This document shows positions 1 through 7,696 of a DNA stretch of 23,909 nucleotides, piece after piece. The position numbers and the translations under genes were made by a program. The notes below the pieces were generated by a model, which saw nothing but the letters and a program-made list of their open reading frames with translations, searched no databases and was not told where the DNA came from. The DNA is from CAIWHR01 sp035541655 (GTDB lineage Bacteria; Pseudomonadota; Gammaproteobacteria; Burkholderiales; Casimicrobiaceae). Every line of letters starts with the position of its first letter. Positions within the stretch are counted from its first letter, which is position 1. The stretch lies in contig DATKMY010000029.1 in the NCBI GenBank assembly GCA_035541655.1, positions 1 through 23,909 on the forward strand. Direction: 5' to 3'.

Positions 1-36
1 CTGAGTGTTGAGGCTGGCGAATCCCGCCGCCCCACG

Positions 37-1140
37 TCAGGTGTTGACGAGCTTCCGGTGCGCCTGCACGCTCATCAGCAGGCCGAGGCCGATGAAAAGC
101 GAGATCAGCGCGGTGCCGCCGTAGGACACGAGCGGCAGCGGCACGCCGACCACGGGCAGCACGCCACTGACCATTCCCATGTTGACGAACGCGTATGTGA
201 AGAACATCAGCGTGACGGCGCCCGCGACGAGACGCGCGAACATCGTCGACGCGTTCGCGGTGATCATCATCGCGCGGCCGATGAGCAGCATGTAGAGGAT
301 GACCAGCACGATGCAGCCGACGAGCCCGAACTCCTCGCCGAACACGGCGAAGATGAAGTCGGTGTGCCGCTCCGGCAGGAAGTCGAGGTGCGTCTGCGTG
401 CCGTTGAGCCACCCCTTGCCGACGAGCCCTCCCGATCCGAGAGCGATCGACGCCTGCGACGAGTGGTACCCCGTGCCCAGCGGATCGCGGGTCGGGTCGA
501 CGAACGTCAGCAGCCGCTCGCGCTGATACCCGTGCAGATGCTGCCAGACGAGCGGCGCGACGGCGGATGCCGCGGCGACGAGCCCGACGATCACCTTCCA
601 CGAGAGCCCCGCGAGATAGAGCACGTAGAAGCCGGAGGCGGCGATGAGCAGCGAGGTCCCGAGATCAGGCTGGCGCTTGATCAGGTAGACCGGAACCGCG
701 ATCAGGATGCCGGCGACGCAGAAGTCCCGCCAGCCGATCCGCCCCTCGAACTTCTGGAAGTACCACGCGAGCATCAGCGGCAGTGCGATTTTCATGAGCT
801 CGGAGGGCTGGAAGCGTCCGAAGCCGAGGTTCAGCCAGCGCCGCGAGCCGTTGACGGTCACCCCCATCAGCGCGACGCCCAGCAGCAGCGCAACGCCGAC
901 GACGTAGAGCGGAACTGCGACGCGCGCGATCGTCTGCGGCGGGATGTTCGCGACGATCCACATCAGCATCAGCGCGAACGCGAGGCTCGCGGCCTGGCTG
1001 GTGAGCCGCGCGAGGCTCTGATCCGAGGCGGAGAAGAGCGTGATCAGCCCGACGCCGGCGATCGAGAGCGCCACACCGAGCAGAAAGCTGTCGATTCGCC
1101 GCGTCAGAACGTCCCAGAGCTGAGCGAGAAACTGCGTCAT
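37..1140 (-). CDS. rodA: RodA, SEDS peptidoglycan glycosyltransferase of the elongasome
   Basis: RodA polymerises lipid II into glycan strands during lateral wall growth, working with PBP2 in the inner membrane. The 367-residue product is hydrophobic with about ten membrane segments. Family landmarks are visible: the QPSELMK segment (residues 111-117), the HTDFIFA motif with the catalytic-type Asp261 (E. coli RodA Asp262), and the C-terminal PLPLVSYGGT motif (335-343). I chose the ATG at 1140 because the protein then begins directly before the first helix and its A is shared with the mrdA stop (TGATG), implying translational coupling. It is the last gene of the mreBCD-mrdA-rodA operon. Length is normal for the family. 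Only 36 bases of downstream sequence lie in the window, with no visible terminator. Confidence 0.96.
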   Translation of the reverse strand: MTQFLAQLWDVLTRRIDSFLLGVALSIAGVGLITLFSASDQSLARLTSQAASLAFALMLMWIVANIPPQTIARVAVPLYVVGVALLLGVALMGVTVNGSRRWLNLGFGRFQPSELMKIALPLMLAWYFQKFEGRIGWRDFCVAGILIAVPVYLIKRQPDLGTSLLIAASGFYVLYLAGLSWKVIVGLVAAASAVAPLVWQHLHGYQRERLLTFVDPTRDPLGTGYHSSQASIALGSGGLVGKGWLNGTQTHLDFLPERHTDFIFAVFGEEFGLVGCIVLVILYMLLIGRAMMITANASTMFARLVAGAVTLMFFTYAFVNMGMVSGVLPVVGVPLPLVSYGGTALISLFIGLGLLMSVQAHRKLVNT

Positions 1141-3116
1141 CAATCGCTCTGATCGTCGCTTTCGGGAACTGCAACCGCCGGCGCGGGCTCGTCTTTCCGG
1201 ACACCGGCGACGTAGTAGTCGAAGACCTGGCGCGCGATCGGCGCGGCGGCCTGCGCACCGAAGCCGCCGTTCTCGACGAGCACCGCGACGGCGATCTTCG
1301 GCGACTCGACCGGCGCGTACGCGATGAACCATGCGTGGTCGCGCAGCCGCTCGTCGACTTTCCCGGCGTGGTACTTCTCGCCCTTCAGCGAGTACACCTG
1401 CGCGGTTCCGGTCTTGCCTCCGCTGGTGTAAGGCGCCTTCACGAAGGCCGCGGCGCTCGTGCCCTCGAGGTTGACGCCGGCGAGCGCCTTCTTGATGAAC
1501 GCGAGGTGTTCGGGCTTTATCGCGACGGTGTTGGTCGGCTGCGTGGCGACCTCGCGGACTTCGCCCGTCCCCGTGGCGCGGATCGACTTCACCAGGTGCG
1601 GCTGATACGACACGCCGTCCGCGGCGATCACCGAGATAGCGTGCGCGAGCTGGATCGGCGTGAACGCGTTGTAGCCCTGGCCGATCCCCGCCGAGATGCT
1701 GTCTCCCAGATACCACTTGCGGTGCTCTTCGCGATAGTCCTTGCCTGCGAAGCGCTGCCGCTTCCAGTCGCGCGAAGGCAGCACGCCGGGCAGCTCCCCC
1801 TCGATGTCGATCCCGCTCTTGCGGCCGAACCCGAATTGCGTCAGGAAGCGAAACGTGTCGTCGATGTCGGTTTCGCTCGCGAGGACATAGTAGTACGTAT
1901 CGCAGGAGACGACGATCGAGCGGTACATGTCGACGCTGCCGTGGCCGCCGGGCTTGTCGTCGTTGAAGCGGTGCGCAGCGCCCGGAAGCTGGAAGTATCC
2001 TGGATCGGAGATCGCCTGCGCCGGCGTGCGCTTGCCCGAATTGAGGGCCGAGAGCGCGAGGAACGGCTTGATCGCCGAGCCCGGCGGATACGCGCCGCGG
2101 AGCGGCCGGTTGAGCAGCGGTTTGTCGGGCGAGTCGTTTAGCAGCTCCCAGTTCGCCGGGTCGATTCCGTCGACGAAGAGGTTCGGGTCGAAACCGGGTC
2201 TCGAAACGAACGCGAGAATCTCGCCGTTGTTCGGATCGAGGGCGACCAGCGCGCCGCGACGGTCGCCGAACGCTGCCTCGGCGACCTCCTGCAGCTTGAT
2301 GTCGAGCGAAAGCGTGAGATCGTTGCCCGATGTCGGCGGCGATCGCGAGAGCGTGCGCACCGCGCGGCCCCCGGCGTCCACCTCGACCTCCTCGACTCCC
2401 GTGGTTCCATGGAGTTCGCGCTCGTACGAGAGCTCGATCCCGACCTTGCCGATGTAGTCGGAGCCCTTGTAGTTCGCGGTCTCGCCCCACTCGTCGATGC
2501 GTGCCACGTCACGGTCGTTGATGCGCCCGATGTAGCCGATCGCGTGCGAAGCGACTTCCCCGTACGGGTACTGGCGAAAGAGCCGCGCCTTGATCTCCAC
2601 ACCCGGAAAGCGATAGCGGTTGACCGCGAAGCGCGCTACCTCGTTGTCGGTGAGCCGCGTTCGCAGCGGAAGGCTTTCGAAGTTCTTCGACTCCTCGAGG
2701 AGCTTCCTGAAGCGCTTGCGATCCCGCGGCTGCACGTCGACGATCTCGCCGAGCGCGTCGATCGTCTCCTCGAGGTTCTTCACGCGCGAGGGCTGGATCT
2801 CGAGCGTGTACGCCGAGTAGCTCTGCGCGAGCACGATGCCGTTGCGGTCGCGGATGACACCGCGGTTCGGGACGATCGGAACGATCGCGATCCGGTTCGT
2901 TTCGGCGAGCGTCTCAAAGTGCTCGTGCTCGAACACCTGCAGGTAGAAGAAGCGGCCGACGAGGCCGAGGAACGCCAGCGCGACGAACACGCCGGCCAGC
3001 GAAAGCCGCCGCCGGAACAGGAAGAGCTCGCGCTCGGGGTTGCGCAACTCGGGCGAGGCGAGCGCAGGAGCGTCGCTGCGGCCGCGCCTGCGCGAGTGGA
3101 AGAGAAATCGTGCCAT
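1140..3116 (-). CDS. mrdA: Penicillin-binding protein 2 (elongasome transpeptidase)
   Basis: PBP2 is the class B DD-transpeptidase that cross-links peptidoglycan during elongation and activates RodA. The 658-residue protein has one N-terminal membrane anchor (about residues 37-59), a pedestal domain starting near NRGVIRDRNG (84-93), and a transpeptidase domain. The active-site motifs are present: SAIK with nucleophile Ser347 and Lys350, SCD at 404-406 (PBP2 proteins carry SxD rather than SxN), and KTG at 568-570. The C-terminal tail (about 640-658) is acidic and low complexity. The ATG at 3116 lies 27 bases after the mreD stop with no strong Shine-Dalgarno. Its stop overlaps the rodA start by one base. 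Position between mreD and rodA is the usual order for this operon in betaproteobacteria. Confidence 0.97.
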   Translation of the reverse strand: MARFLFHSRRRGRSDAPALASPELRNPERELFLFRRRLSLAGVFVALAFLGLVGRFFYLQVFEHEHFETLAETNRIAIVPIVPNRGVIRDRNGIVLAQSYSAYTLEIQPSRVKNLEETIDALGEIVDVQPRDRKRFRKLLEESKNFESLPLRTRLTDNEVARFAVNRYRFPGVEIKARLFRQYPYGEVASHAIGYIGRINDRDVARIDEWGETANYKGSDYIGKVGIELSYERELHGTTGVEEVEVDAGGRAVRTLSRSPPTSGNDLTLSLDIKLQEVAEAAFGDRRGALVALDPNNGEILAFVSRPGFDPNLFVDGIDPANWELLNDSPDKPLLNRPLRGAYPPGSAIKPFLALSALNSGKRTPAQAISDPGYFQLPGAAHRFNDDKPGGHGSVDMYRSIVVSCDTYYYVLASETDIDDTFRFLTQFGFGRKSGIDIEGELPGVLPSRDWKRQRFAGKDYREEHRKWYLGDSISAGIGQGYNAFTPIQLAHAISVIAADGVSYQPHLVKSIRATGTGEVREVATQPTNTVAIKPEHLAFIKKALAGVNLEGTSAAAFVKAPYTSGGKTGTAQVYSLKGEKYHAGKVDERLRDHAWFIAYAPVESPKIAVAVLVENGGFGAQAAAPIARQVFDYYVAGVRKDEPAPAVAVPESDDQSD

Positions 3117-3143
3117 CGCTTCAGGCGGGCGGGACGCGGCGCG

Positions 3144-3683
3144 TCACAACGCGCTCTTCGATGGCTGCGGGCGCTGCCACGACTGGATCGCGGCCGTGAG
3201 GACCGGCCATAGCAGCGCGCCCACGGCCGGCGGCACCGCGTACGTCCACCGCGGCACGGGCGCGCCGCCGACGAAGCGCACGAGCAGCACGAGGGCCGAA
3301 GTGAGGCCGAGCAGCACGGCGACTTGCGCGGCTTGCTGCCACGGCGGAAAGCGCAGCACGCGGCGCCGGAAATATTCGGCGGCGTAGGCGAGGAACGCGT
3401 ATGCGAGCGCGTGCTGGCCGAAGAGCGTGCCGTCGCCGACGTCCATCAGCAACCCGATCCACCAGGCGATGCCTACGCCGACGTATCGCGGCTCCTGAAT
3501 GCACCAGTAGAGAAGGAGCAGCGCGACGAAGTCGGGCTTGAGCGCGAGCGCGACGCCGGAGAGCGGCAGCAGGTTGCCCACGAACGCGACCGCGAATGTC
3601 GCGACGATGAACCACGGGCGCACCGGTCGCAGAATCTCGTCCGGCCCGGCGCTCGCAAGCCCGCCGATGTTCGGCAGCGCCAT
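3144..3683 (-). CDS. mreD: Rod shape-determining membrane protein MreD
   Basis: MreD is a small inner-membrane protein of the elongasome that acts with MreC and RodA/PBP2. The 179-residue product is hydrophobic with about five or six membrane segments. It has the family-typical KPDFVALLLLYW stretch in the second membrane region and the GLLMDVGDGTLFGQHAL segment that follows. A longer reading frame extends upstream to 3833, but the ATG at 3683 is preferred. It gives a normal MreD length and shares its A with the mreC stop (TGATG), the same coupling seen at mrdA-rodA. MreD is poorly conserved, so the identification rests on motif, topology and operon position together. Confidence 0.93.
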   Translation of the reverse strand: MALPNIGGLASAGPDEILRPVRPWFIVATFAVAFVGNLLPLSGVALALKPDFVALLLLYWCIQEPRYVGVGIAWWIGLLMDVGDGTLFGQHALAYAFLAYAAEYFRRRVLRFPPWQQAAQVAVLLGLTSALVLLVRFVGGAPVPRWTYAVPPAVGALLWPVLTAAIQSWQRPQPSKSAL

Positions 3684-4612
3684 CACGGCGTCCCCGCGCC
3701 CTTGCGCCTGCCCTTGCCCGGCCTCTTCGCGGCATCCGATTCCGCGGGCTCCTCCGGACGCGGGGGCGTCGCCGTCGACTTCGCGAGGACGAGCAGATGC
3801 TCGCTGCGATCGACGCCGGCAAGCGGCGTGCACGTGATGCGCGCGAACATCTGTCCCGTTTCGCGGTCGACGGTCGCGACCTTCGCGACGGCGAGCCCCG
3901 GCGGATAGGTTCCGTCGAGCCCGGACGTCACGAGGACGTCGCCGGCCTGGATGTCGGCGGAGGGCGCCATGAAGCGAAGCTCGGGCGCGCGGCCTGCGCC
4001 GGAGCCGTAGAGCACGGAGCGCACGCCACTGCGCTGGACCTTGACCGGCACCGCCTGGTCCTTGTCGGTGACCAGCGTGACTTCGGCCATGCTCGGGAAG
4101 ACGCGCGTCACCTGGCCGACGACGCCGTCGGCGTCGATCACCGCTTCGCCCGGATGCAGCTCGGCGTCGACGCCCTTGCCGACGTAGAGGCGCTGCGCGA
4201 ACGGATCGCGGCTCGAGTAGAGAACCTCGACCGCCGTCGCACCCGCCGGATAGCGCGAGCCGAGATCGATCAGCGTCCGCAGCCGCGCGTTCTCCTGCTG
4301 CGCGGCCACGAAGCCCTGCGCGGCCGATGCGCGCTCGACCAGCTGGCGCTTGAGCGTCGTGTTCTCCTCGGTGAGCGACCGGAGCGACGCGAAGTAGACT
4401 GCGATGTCGCCGAGGAGCTCGCCCGGGAGCTGCGCTGCGCGCTGCAGCGGATAGAGCGCGACCGCGACGACGCGCCGGATGCCTTCGAGATAGTGGTAGC
4501 GCGTGTCGACGAACAGCAGCGCGATCGAGATCAACCCGAAGAACGCGAGACGCGTGATCGGAGCCGGCCCGCGATGGAAGAACGCCGGCGGCTCGATCGA
4601 AATGTGGCGCAT
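3683..4612 (-). CDS. mreC: Rod shape-determining protein MreC
   Basis: MreC is a bitopic periplasmic scaffold that links MreB and MreD to PBP2 and helps activate it. The 309-residue product has a short cytoplasmic start, one membrane helix (about residues 20-36), a coiled coil (about 70-118, containing SLTEENTTLKRQL), and the two-beta-domain periplasmic region. That region includes the conserved GDVLVTSGLDGTYPPGL segment. The last 30 residues are a Pro/Glu/Lys/Arg-rich tail, probably disordered. The ATG at 4612 is chosen over an upstream in-frame start at 4690 because the latter overlaps mreB, while this one lies 7 bases after the mreB stop. It is co-transcribed with mreB and mreD. Confidence 0.96.
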   Translation of the reverse strand: MRHISIEPPAFFHRGPAPITRLAFFGLISIALLFVDTRYHYLEGIRRVVAVALYPLQRAAQLPGELLGDIAVYFASLRSLTEENTTLKRQLVERASAAQGFVAAQQENARLRTLIDLGSRYPAGATAVEVLYSSRDPFAQRLYVGKGVDAELHPGEAVIDADGVVGQVTRVFPSMAEVTLVTDKDQAVPVKVQRSGVRSVLYGSGAGRAPELRFMAPSADIQAGDVLVTSGLDGTYPPGLAVAKVATVDRETGQMFARITCTPLAGVDRSEHLLVLAKSTATPPRPEEPAESDAAKRPGKGRRKGAGTP

Positions 4613-4619
4613 CGCGAAA

Positions 4620-5663
4620 CTAGTCGGACGTGAAGATCGTCGAGAGCTTGTCCATGTTCTCGAGAGCTTTGCCGCAGCCGCGCACCACACACGTGAGCGG
4701 GTCGTCGGCGACGATAACCGGGAGGCCCGTCTCCTCCTGGAGCAGCCGGTCGACGTCGCGCAGCAGCGCGCCGCCCCCGGTCAATACCATCCCCCGCTCG
4801 GCGATGTCGGCGCCGAGCTCCGGCGGCGTGCGTTCCAGCGCGCTCTTCACCGCGGAAACGATGCTGTTGAGCGGATCGGTCAGCGCCTCGAGGATTTCGT
4901 TCGACGACACGGTGAAGCTGCGCGGAATGCCTTCGGCGAGGTTGCGCCCCTTGACCTCCATCTCCTTCACCTCGGACCCGGGGAACGCGGAGCCGATCGT
5001 CTTCTTGATCACTTCGGCGGTCGTCTCGCCGATCAGCATCCCGTAGTTGCGCCGGATGTAGTTGACGATCGCTTCGTCGAACTTGTCGCCGCCGACGCGC
5101 ACGCTGCCCGAGTACACCATCCCGCCAAGCGAGATCACGCCGACTTCCGTCGTGCCGCCGCCGATGTCGACGACCATCGATCCCGTCGCATCGGAAATCG
5201 GCAGATCGGCGCCGATCGCCGCCGCCATCGGCTCCTCGATAAGGTACACCTTCGATGCGCCGGCGCCCAGCGCCGACTCGCGGATCGCGCGGCGCTCGAC
5301 CTGCGTCGAGCCGCAGGGCACGCAGATGATGATGCGCGGACTCGGCGAAAAGAGCCGCGATTCGAGCACGCGCTTGATGAACTGCTTCAGCATCTGCTCG
5401 GTCACCGTGAAGTCGGCGATCACGCCGTCCTTCATCGGCCGGATCGCCGTGATGTTGCCCGGTGTGCGGCCGAGCATCTGTTTCGCGGCGAGTCCCACTT
5501 CCTGGATGACGCGCTTGCCGTTCGGCCCGCCTTCCTGGCGGATTGCGACCACCGACGGCTCATTGAGCACGATTCCCTTCCCGCGCACGTAGATCAGCGT
5601 GTTCGCGGTGCCGAGGTCGATCGCCAGGTCGCTGGAGAAATATCCCTTGAAAGACTCGAACAT
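4620..5663 (-). CDS. mreB: Actin-like cell-shape protein MreB
   Basis: MreB forms membrane-associated ATP-dependent filaments that direct elongation-specific wall synthesis. The 347-residue length is typical. It has the amphipathic N-terminal MFESFKGYFS membrane-binding stretch, phosphate-1 loop DLGTANTLIY (16-25), phosphate-2 loop DIGGGTTEVGV (166-176), and the adenosine-binding LTGGGALL near 294-301. The ATG at 5663 is chosen because homologues begin at this amphipathic helix. In-frame sequence upstream to 5753 is non-homologous and Arg-rich. It is the first gene of the five-gene rod-shape operon, transcribed away from gatC. The leader holds only a weak AGG Shine-Dalgarno. Confidence 0.98.
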   Translation of the reverse strand: MFESFKGYFSSDLAIDLGTANTLIYVRGKGIVLNEPSVVAIRQEGGPNGKRVIQEVGLAAKQMLGRTPGNITAIRPMKDGVIADFTVTEQMLKQFIKRVLESRLFSPSPRIIICVPCGSTQVERRAIRESALGAGASKVYLIEEPMAAAIGADLPISDATGSMVVDIGGGTTEVGVISLGGMVYSGSVRVGGDKFDEAIVNYIRRNYGMLIGETTAEVIKKTIGSAFPGSEVKEMEVKGRNLAEGIPRSFTVSSNEILEALTDPLNSIVSAVKSALERTPPELGADIAERGMVLTGGGALLRDVDRLLQEETGLPVIVADDPLTCVVRGCGKALENMDKLSTIFTSD

Positions 5664-5907
5664 GTGGCGGTTACCTGCGGCAATACGGGAAGCGCGCGCT
5701 CGGCGCGCCTCCCGGCGGTCTGACGAACGGGTGCATCCCCCGAAATATGACATTATGATAACCTATTGTGCGTTGCACCCGCACTGATTTTGTGCGGAAA
5801 TCCCGAAGAAATCGGCCGCATCCCTGGTCGGAGCGGTTCACCGCAATCACCGTCGGGCGGCGGCCGTCACCCTTCGGTCCGCTCCCGGATTCCAACGCCG
5901 CATCGCA
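5664..5907. promoter_or_regulatory. Divergent intergenic region mreB / gatC
   Basis: This 244-bp region separates the minus-strand rod-shape operon from plus-strand gatCAB and must contain both promoters. An AT-rich island at about 5741-5770 stands out from the GC-rich surroundings. It offers a minus-strand -10-like CATAAT (5752-5757) toward mreB and a plus-strand TATGAT (5754-5759) toward gatC. The two overlap, so the promoters may compete. I could not find a convincing -35 for either. No open reading frame or RNA gene is apparent. The gatC-proximal half (about 5800-5907) is GC-rich and featureless to my eye. Confidence 0.5.
5768..5797. repeat. Nested inverted repeats between mreB and gatC
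   Basis: Two adjacent hairpin-forming palindromes share a GTGCG/CGCAC theme. GTGC-GTT-GCAC spans 5768-5778, and CCGCAC-(7 nt)-GTGCGG spans 5779-5797. They lie beside the AT-rich promoter island, in the leader of a gatC transcript starting near 5754, or upstream of the mreB promoter. This could be an operator or an RNA hairpin. No T-tract follows the second stem on either strand, so it is not a standard terminator. Confidence 0.45.
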
Positions 5908-6195
5908 ATGAGCATCTCCATCGCAGACGTCCGAAGGATCGCCCAACTCGCGCGGATCGAGATCGACGCCGCCGAGGCAGACGAGGTCCGCGCGAAGCTC
6001 GACGCGATCTTCGGGCTCATCGATCAGCTCGCCGCCGTCGACACGAAAGGCGTGGAACCGATGGCGCACGCGCAGGAGATGACGCTCGTGCTGCGCGAGG
6101 ACTCGGTCAGCGAGACCGACCGCAGCGCCGACTACCAGCGCGTGGCTCCCGCGGTTCAGGACGGGCTCTACCTCGTCCCGAAAGTGATCGAGTAG
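5908..6195 (+). CDS. gatC: Asp/Glu-tRNA amidotransferase subunit C
   Basis: GatC is the small subunit that wraps around GatA and stabilises the GatCAB complex. The complex converts Asp-tRNA(Asn) and/or Glu-tRNA(Gln) to the amide forms in the cytoplasm. The 95-residue product matches the family in length and pattern: an N-terminal helix with RRIAQLARIEID (residues 8-19), a helix containing LDAIFGLIDQLAAVDTKGVEPM, then the LREDSVSETDR strand. The ATG at 5908 has no recognisable Shine-Dalgarno, so initiation may be leader-dependent or weak. It starts the gatCAB unit, 16 bases ahead of gatA. Which tRNA is the real substrate here cannot be decided from this window. Confidence 0.95.
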   Translation: MSISIADVRRIAQLARIEIDAAEADEVRAKLDAIFGLIDQLAAVDTKGVEPMAHAQEMTLVLREDSVSETDRSADYQRVAPAVQDGLYLVPKVIE

Positions 6196-6211
6196 CACGC
6201 GCGATACGAGG

Positions 6212-7696
6212 ATGCTCGCCGGCCCAATCACCGAGGTCGCCGCCGCGCTACGCGCGAAGCGCTACTCGTGCGTCGAGTTGACGCGCGAGCTCCTCGATCG
6301 CATCGCACGCTTCAATCCGACGCTGAACGCGTTCGTCACCGTCGATGCCGAGCGCGCGCTCGCCGACGCGCGTGCGGCCGACGCCGCAATCACCGCCGGA
6401 AGCGCGCAACCCCTCACCGGGATCCCGATCGCGCACAAGGACATTCTCGCCACTGCGGCGATGCGCACGACGTGCGGCTCGAAGATGCTCGCGAGCTACG
6501 CGTCGCCATTCGACGCGGATGTCGTGGACCGCCTCAAGCGCGCGGGGACGGTGCTCGTCGGCAAGACGAACATGGACGAGTTCGCAATGGGCTCCTCCAG
6601 CGAGACGTCGTTCTTCGGCCCCGTCAGGAATCCGTGGAACGACGCGTACGTCCCCGGCGGCAGCTCCGGCGGTTCGGCCGCCGCGGTCGCGGCGAGGCTG
6701 ATCTGCGGCAGCACCGGCACCGACACGGGCGGCTCGATCCGCCAGCCAGCGGCGCTCTCCGGCATCTGCGGGCTGAAGCCAACGTACGGGATCTGCTCGC
6801 GCTACGGTCTGGTCGCGTTCGCATCGAGCCTCGACCAGGCGGGCCCCTTTGCGCAGACGGCAGGGGACCTGGCGCTGCTGCTCAACGCGATGGCCGGTCA
6901 CGACCCGCGCGACTCGACGTCGCTCGATCGCCCGGTCGAGGATTACGCGCGCGCGCTCGCTGCGGATCGCGGAGCAAGGCCGCTCGCCGGCGTGAGGATC
7001 GGGCTGCCGCGCGAGTATTTCGGCAAGGGGGTGGACGCCGACGTCGCCGCCGCGGTCGAGGCAGCGCTCGCCGAGCTTCGTGCCCTCGGCGCAACGACCG
7101 TCGACATTGCGCTCGCGAACGTCGGCCTGGCCGTTCCCGTGTATTACGTGATCGCGCCCGCGGAAGCTTCGTCGAACCTGTCGCGCTTCGACGGCGTGCG
7201 CTACGGTCACCGTGCCGCGGCCTATTCCGACTTGAACGACATGTACCAGAAGACGCGCGCCGAAGGCTTCGGCGCCGAAGTGAAGCGGCGGATTCTCGTC
7301 GGCACGTACGTACTGTCGCATGGCTATTACGACGCCTATTACCTGAAGGCGCAGCAGGTCCGCCGGCTGATCGCCGAGGATTTCAAGCGCGCGTACCGGA
7401 GCTGCGACGTGATCGCAGGCCCGACGACACCCACCGCGGCCTTCGCGATCGGCGTGAAGACCGGCGATCCGGTGGAGATGTACCTCAACGACATCTTCAC
7501 GGTCGCCGCAAACCTGACCGGCGCGCCGGCGCTGTCGCTGCCGTGCGGCTTCGACCGCAACGGCCTGCCGATCGGGCTTCAGCTCCAGGGAGACGCATTC
7601 ACCGAGGCGCGGCTGCTCGACGTCGCACACCGGTTTCAGCAGGCGACCGATTGGCACCGGCGGGTTCCGAAGCTGGCGACCGAGGTCGCACGATGA
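6212..7696 (+). CDS. gatA: Asp/Glu-tRNA amidotransferase subunit A (amidase)
   Basis: GatA hydrolyses glutamine to supply ammonia to GatB for tRNA-dependent amidation. The 494-residue protein has the complete amidase signature. The Ser-cisSer-Lys catalytic triad is visible as Lys76 (in AHKD), Ser151 (in PGGSSGGS) and Ser175 (in DTGGSIRQP). These align with Lys79, Ser154 and Ser178 of the well-studied Staphylococcus enzyme. A GAGG Shine-Dalgarno-like sequence lies just before the ATG at 6212. The stop overlaps the gatB start as ATGA, so the two subunits are probably translated in a coupled way. Length and motifs are normal and nothing suggests a non-GatA amidase. Confidence 0.97.
   Translation: MLAGPITEVAAALRAKRYSCVELTRELLDRIARFNPTLNAFVTVDAERALADARAADAAITAGSAQPLTGIPIAHKDILATAAMRTTCGSKMLASYASPFDADVVDRLKRAGTVLVGKTNMDEFAMGSSSETSFFGPVRNPWNDAYVPGGSSGGSAAAVAARLICGSTGTDTGGSIRQPAALSGICGLKPTYGICSRYGLVAFASSLDQAGPFAQTAGDLALLLNAMAGHDPRDSTSLDRPVEDYARALAADRGARPLAGVRIGLPREYFGKGVDADVAAAVEAALAELRALGATTVDIALANVGLAVPVYYVIAPAEASSNLSRFDGVRYGHRAAAYSDLNDMYQKTRAEGFGAEVKRRILVGTYVLSHGYYDAYYLKAQQVRRLIAEDFKRAYRSCDVIAGPTTPTAAFAIGVKTGDPVEMYLNDIFTVAANLTGAPALSLPCGFDRNGLPIGLQLQGDAFTEARLLDVAHRFQQATDWHRRVPKLATEVAR

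Noticed and set aside
37..2490. Minus-strand 817-codon frame suggesting a large fusion ending in RodA
   Set aside because: Only the part from the ATG at 1140 is RodA. The upstream part is a shifted frame of mrdA, and the TGATG junction marks the true start.
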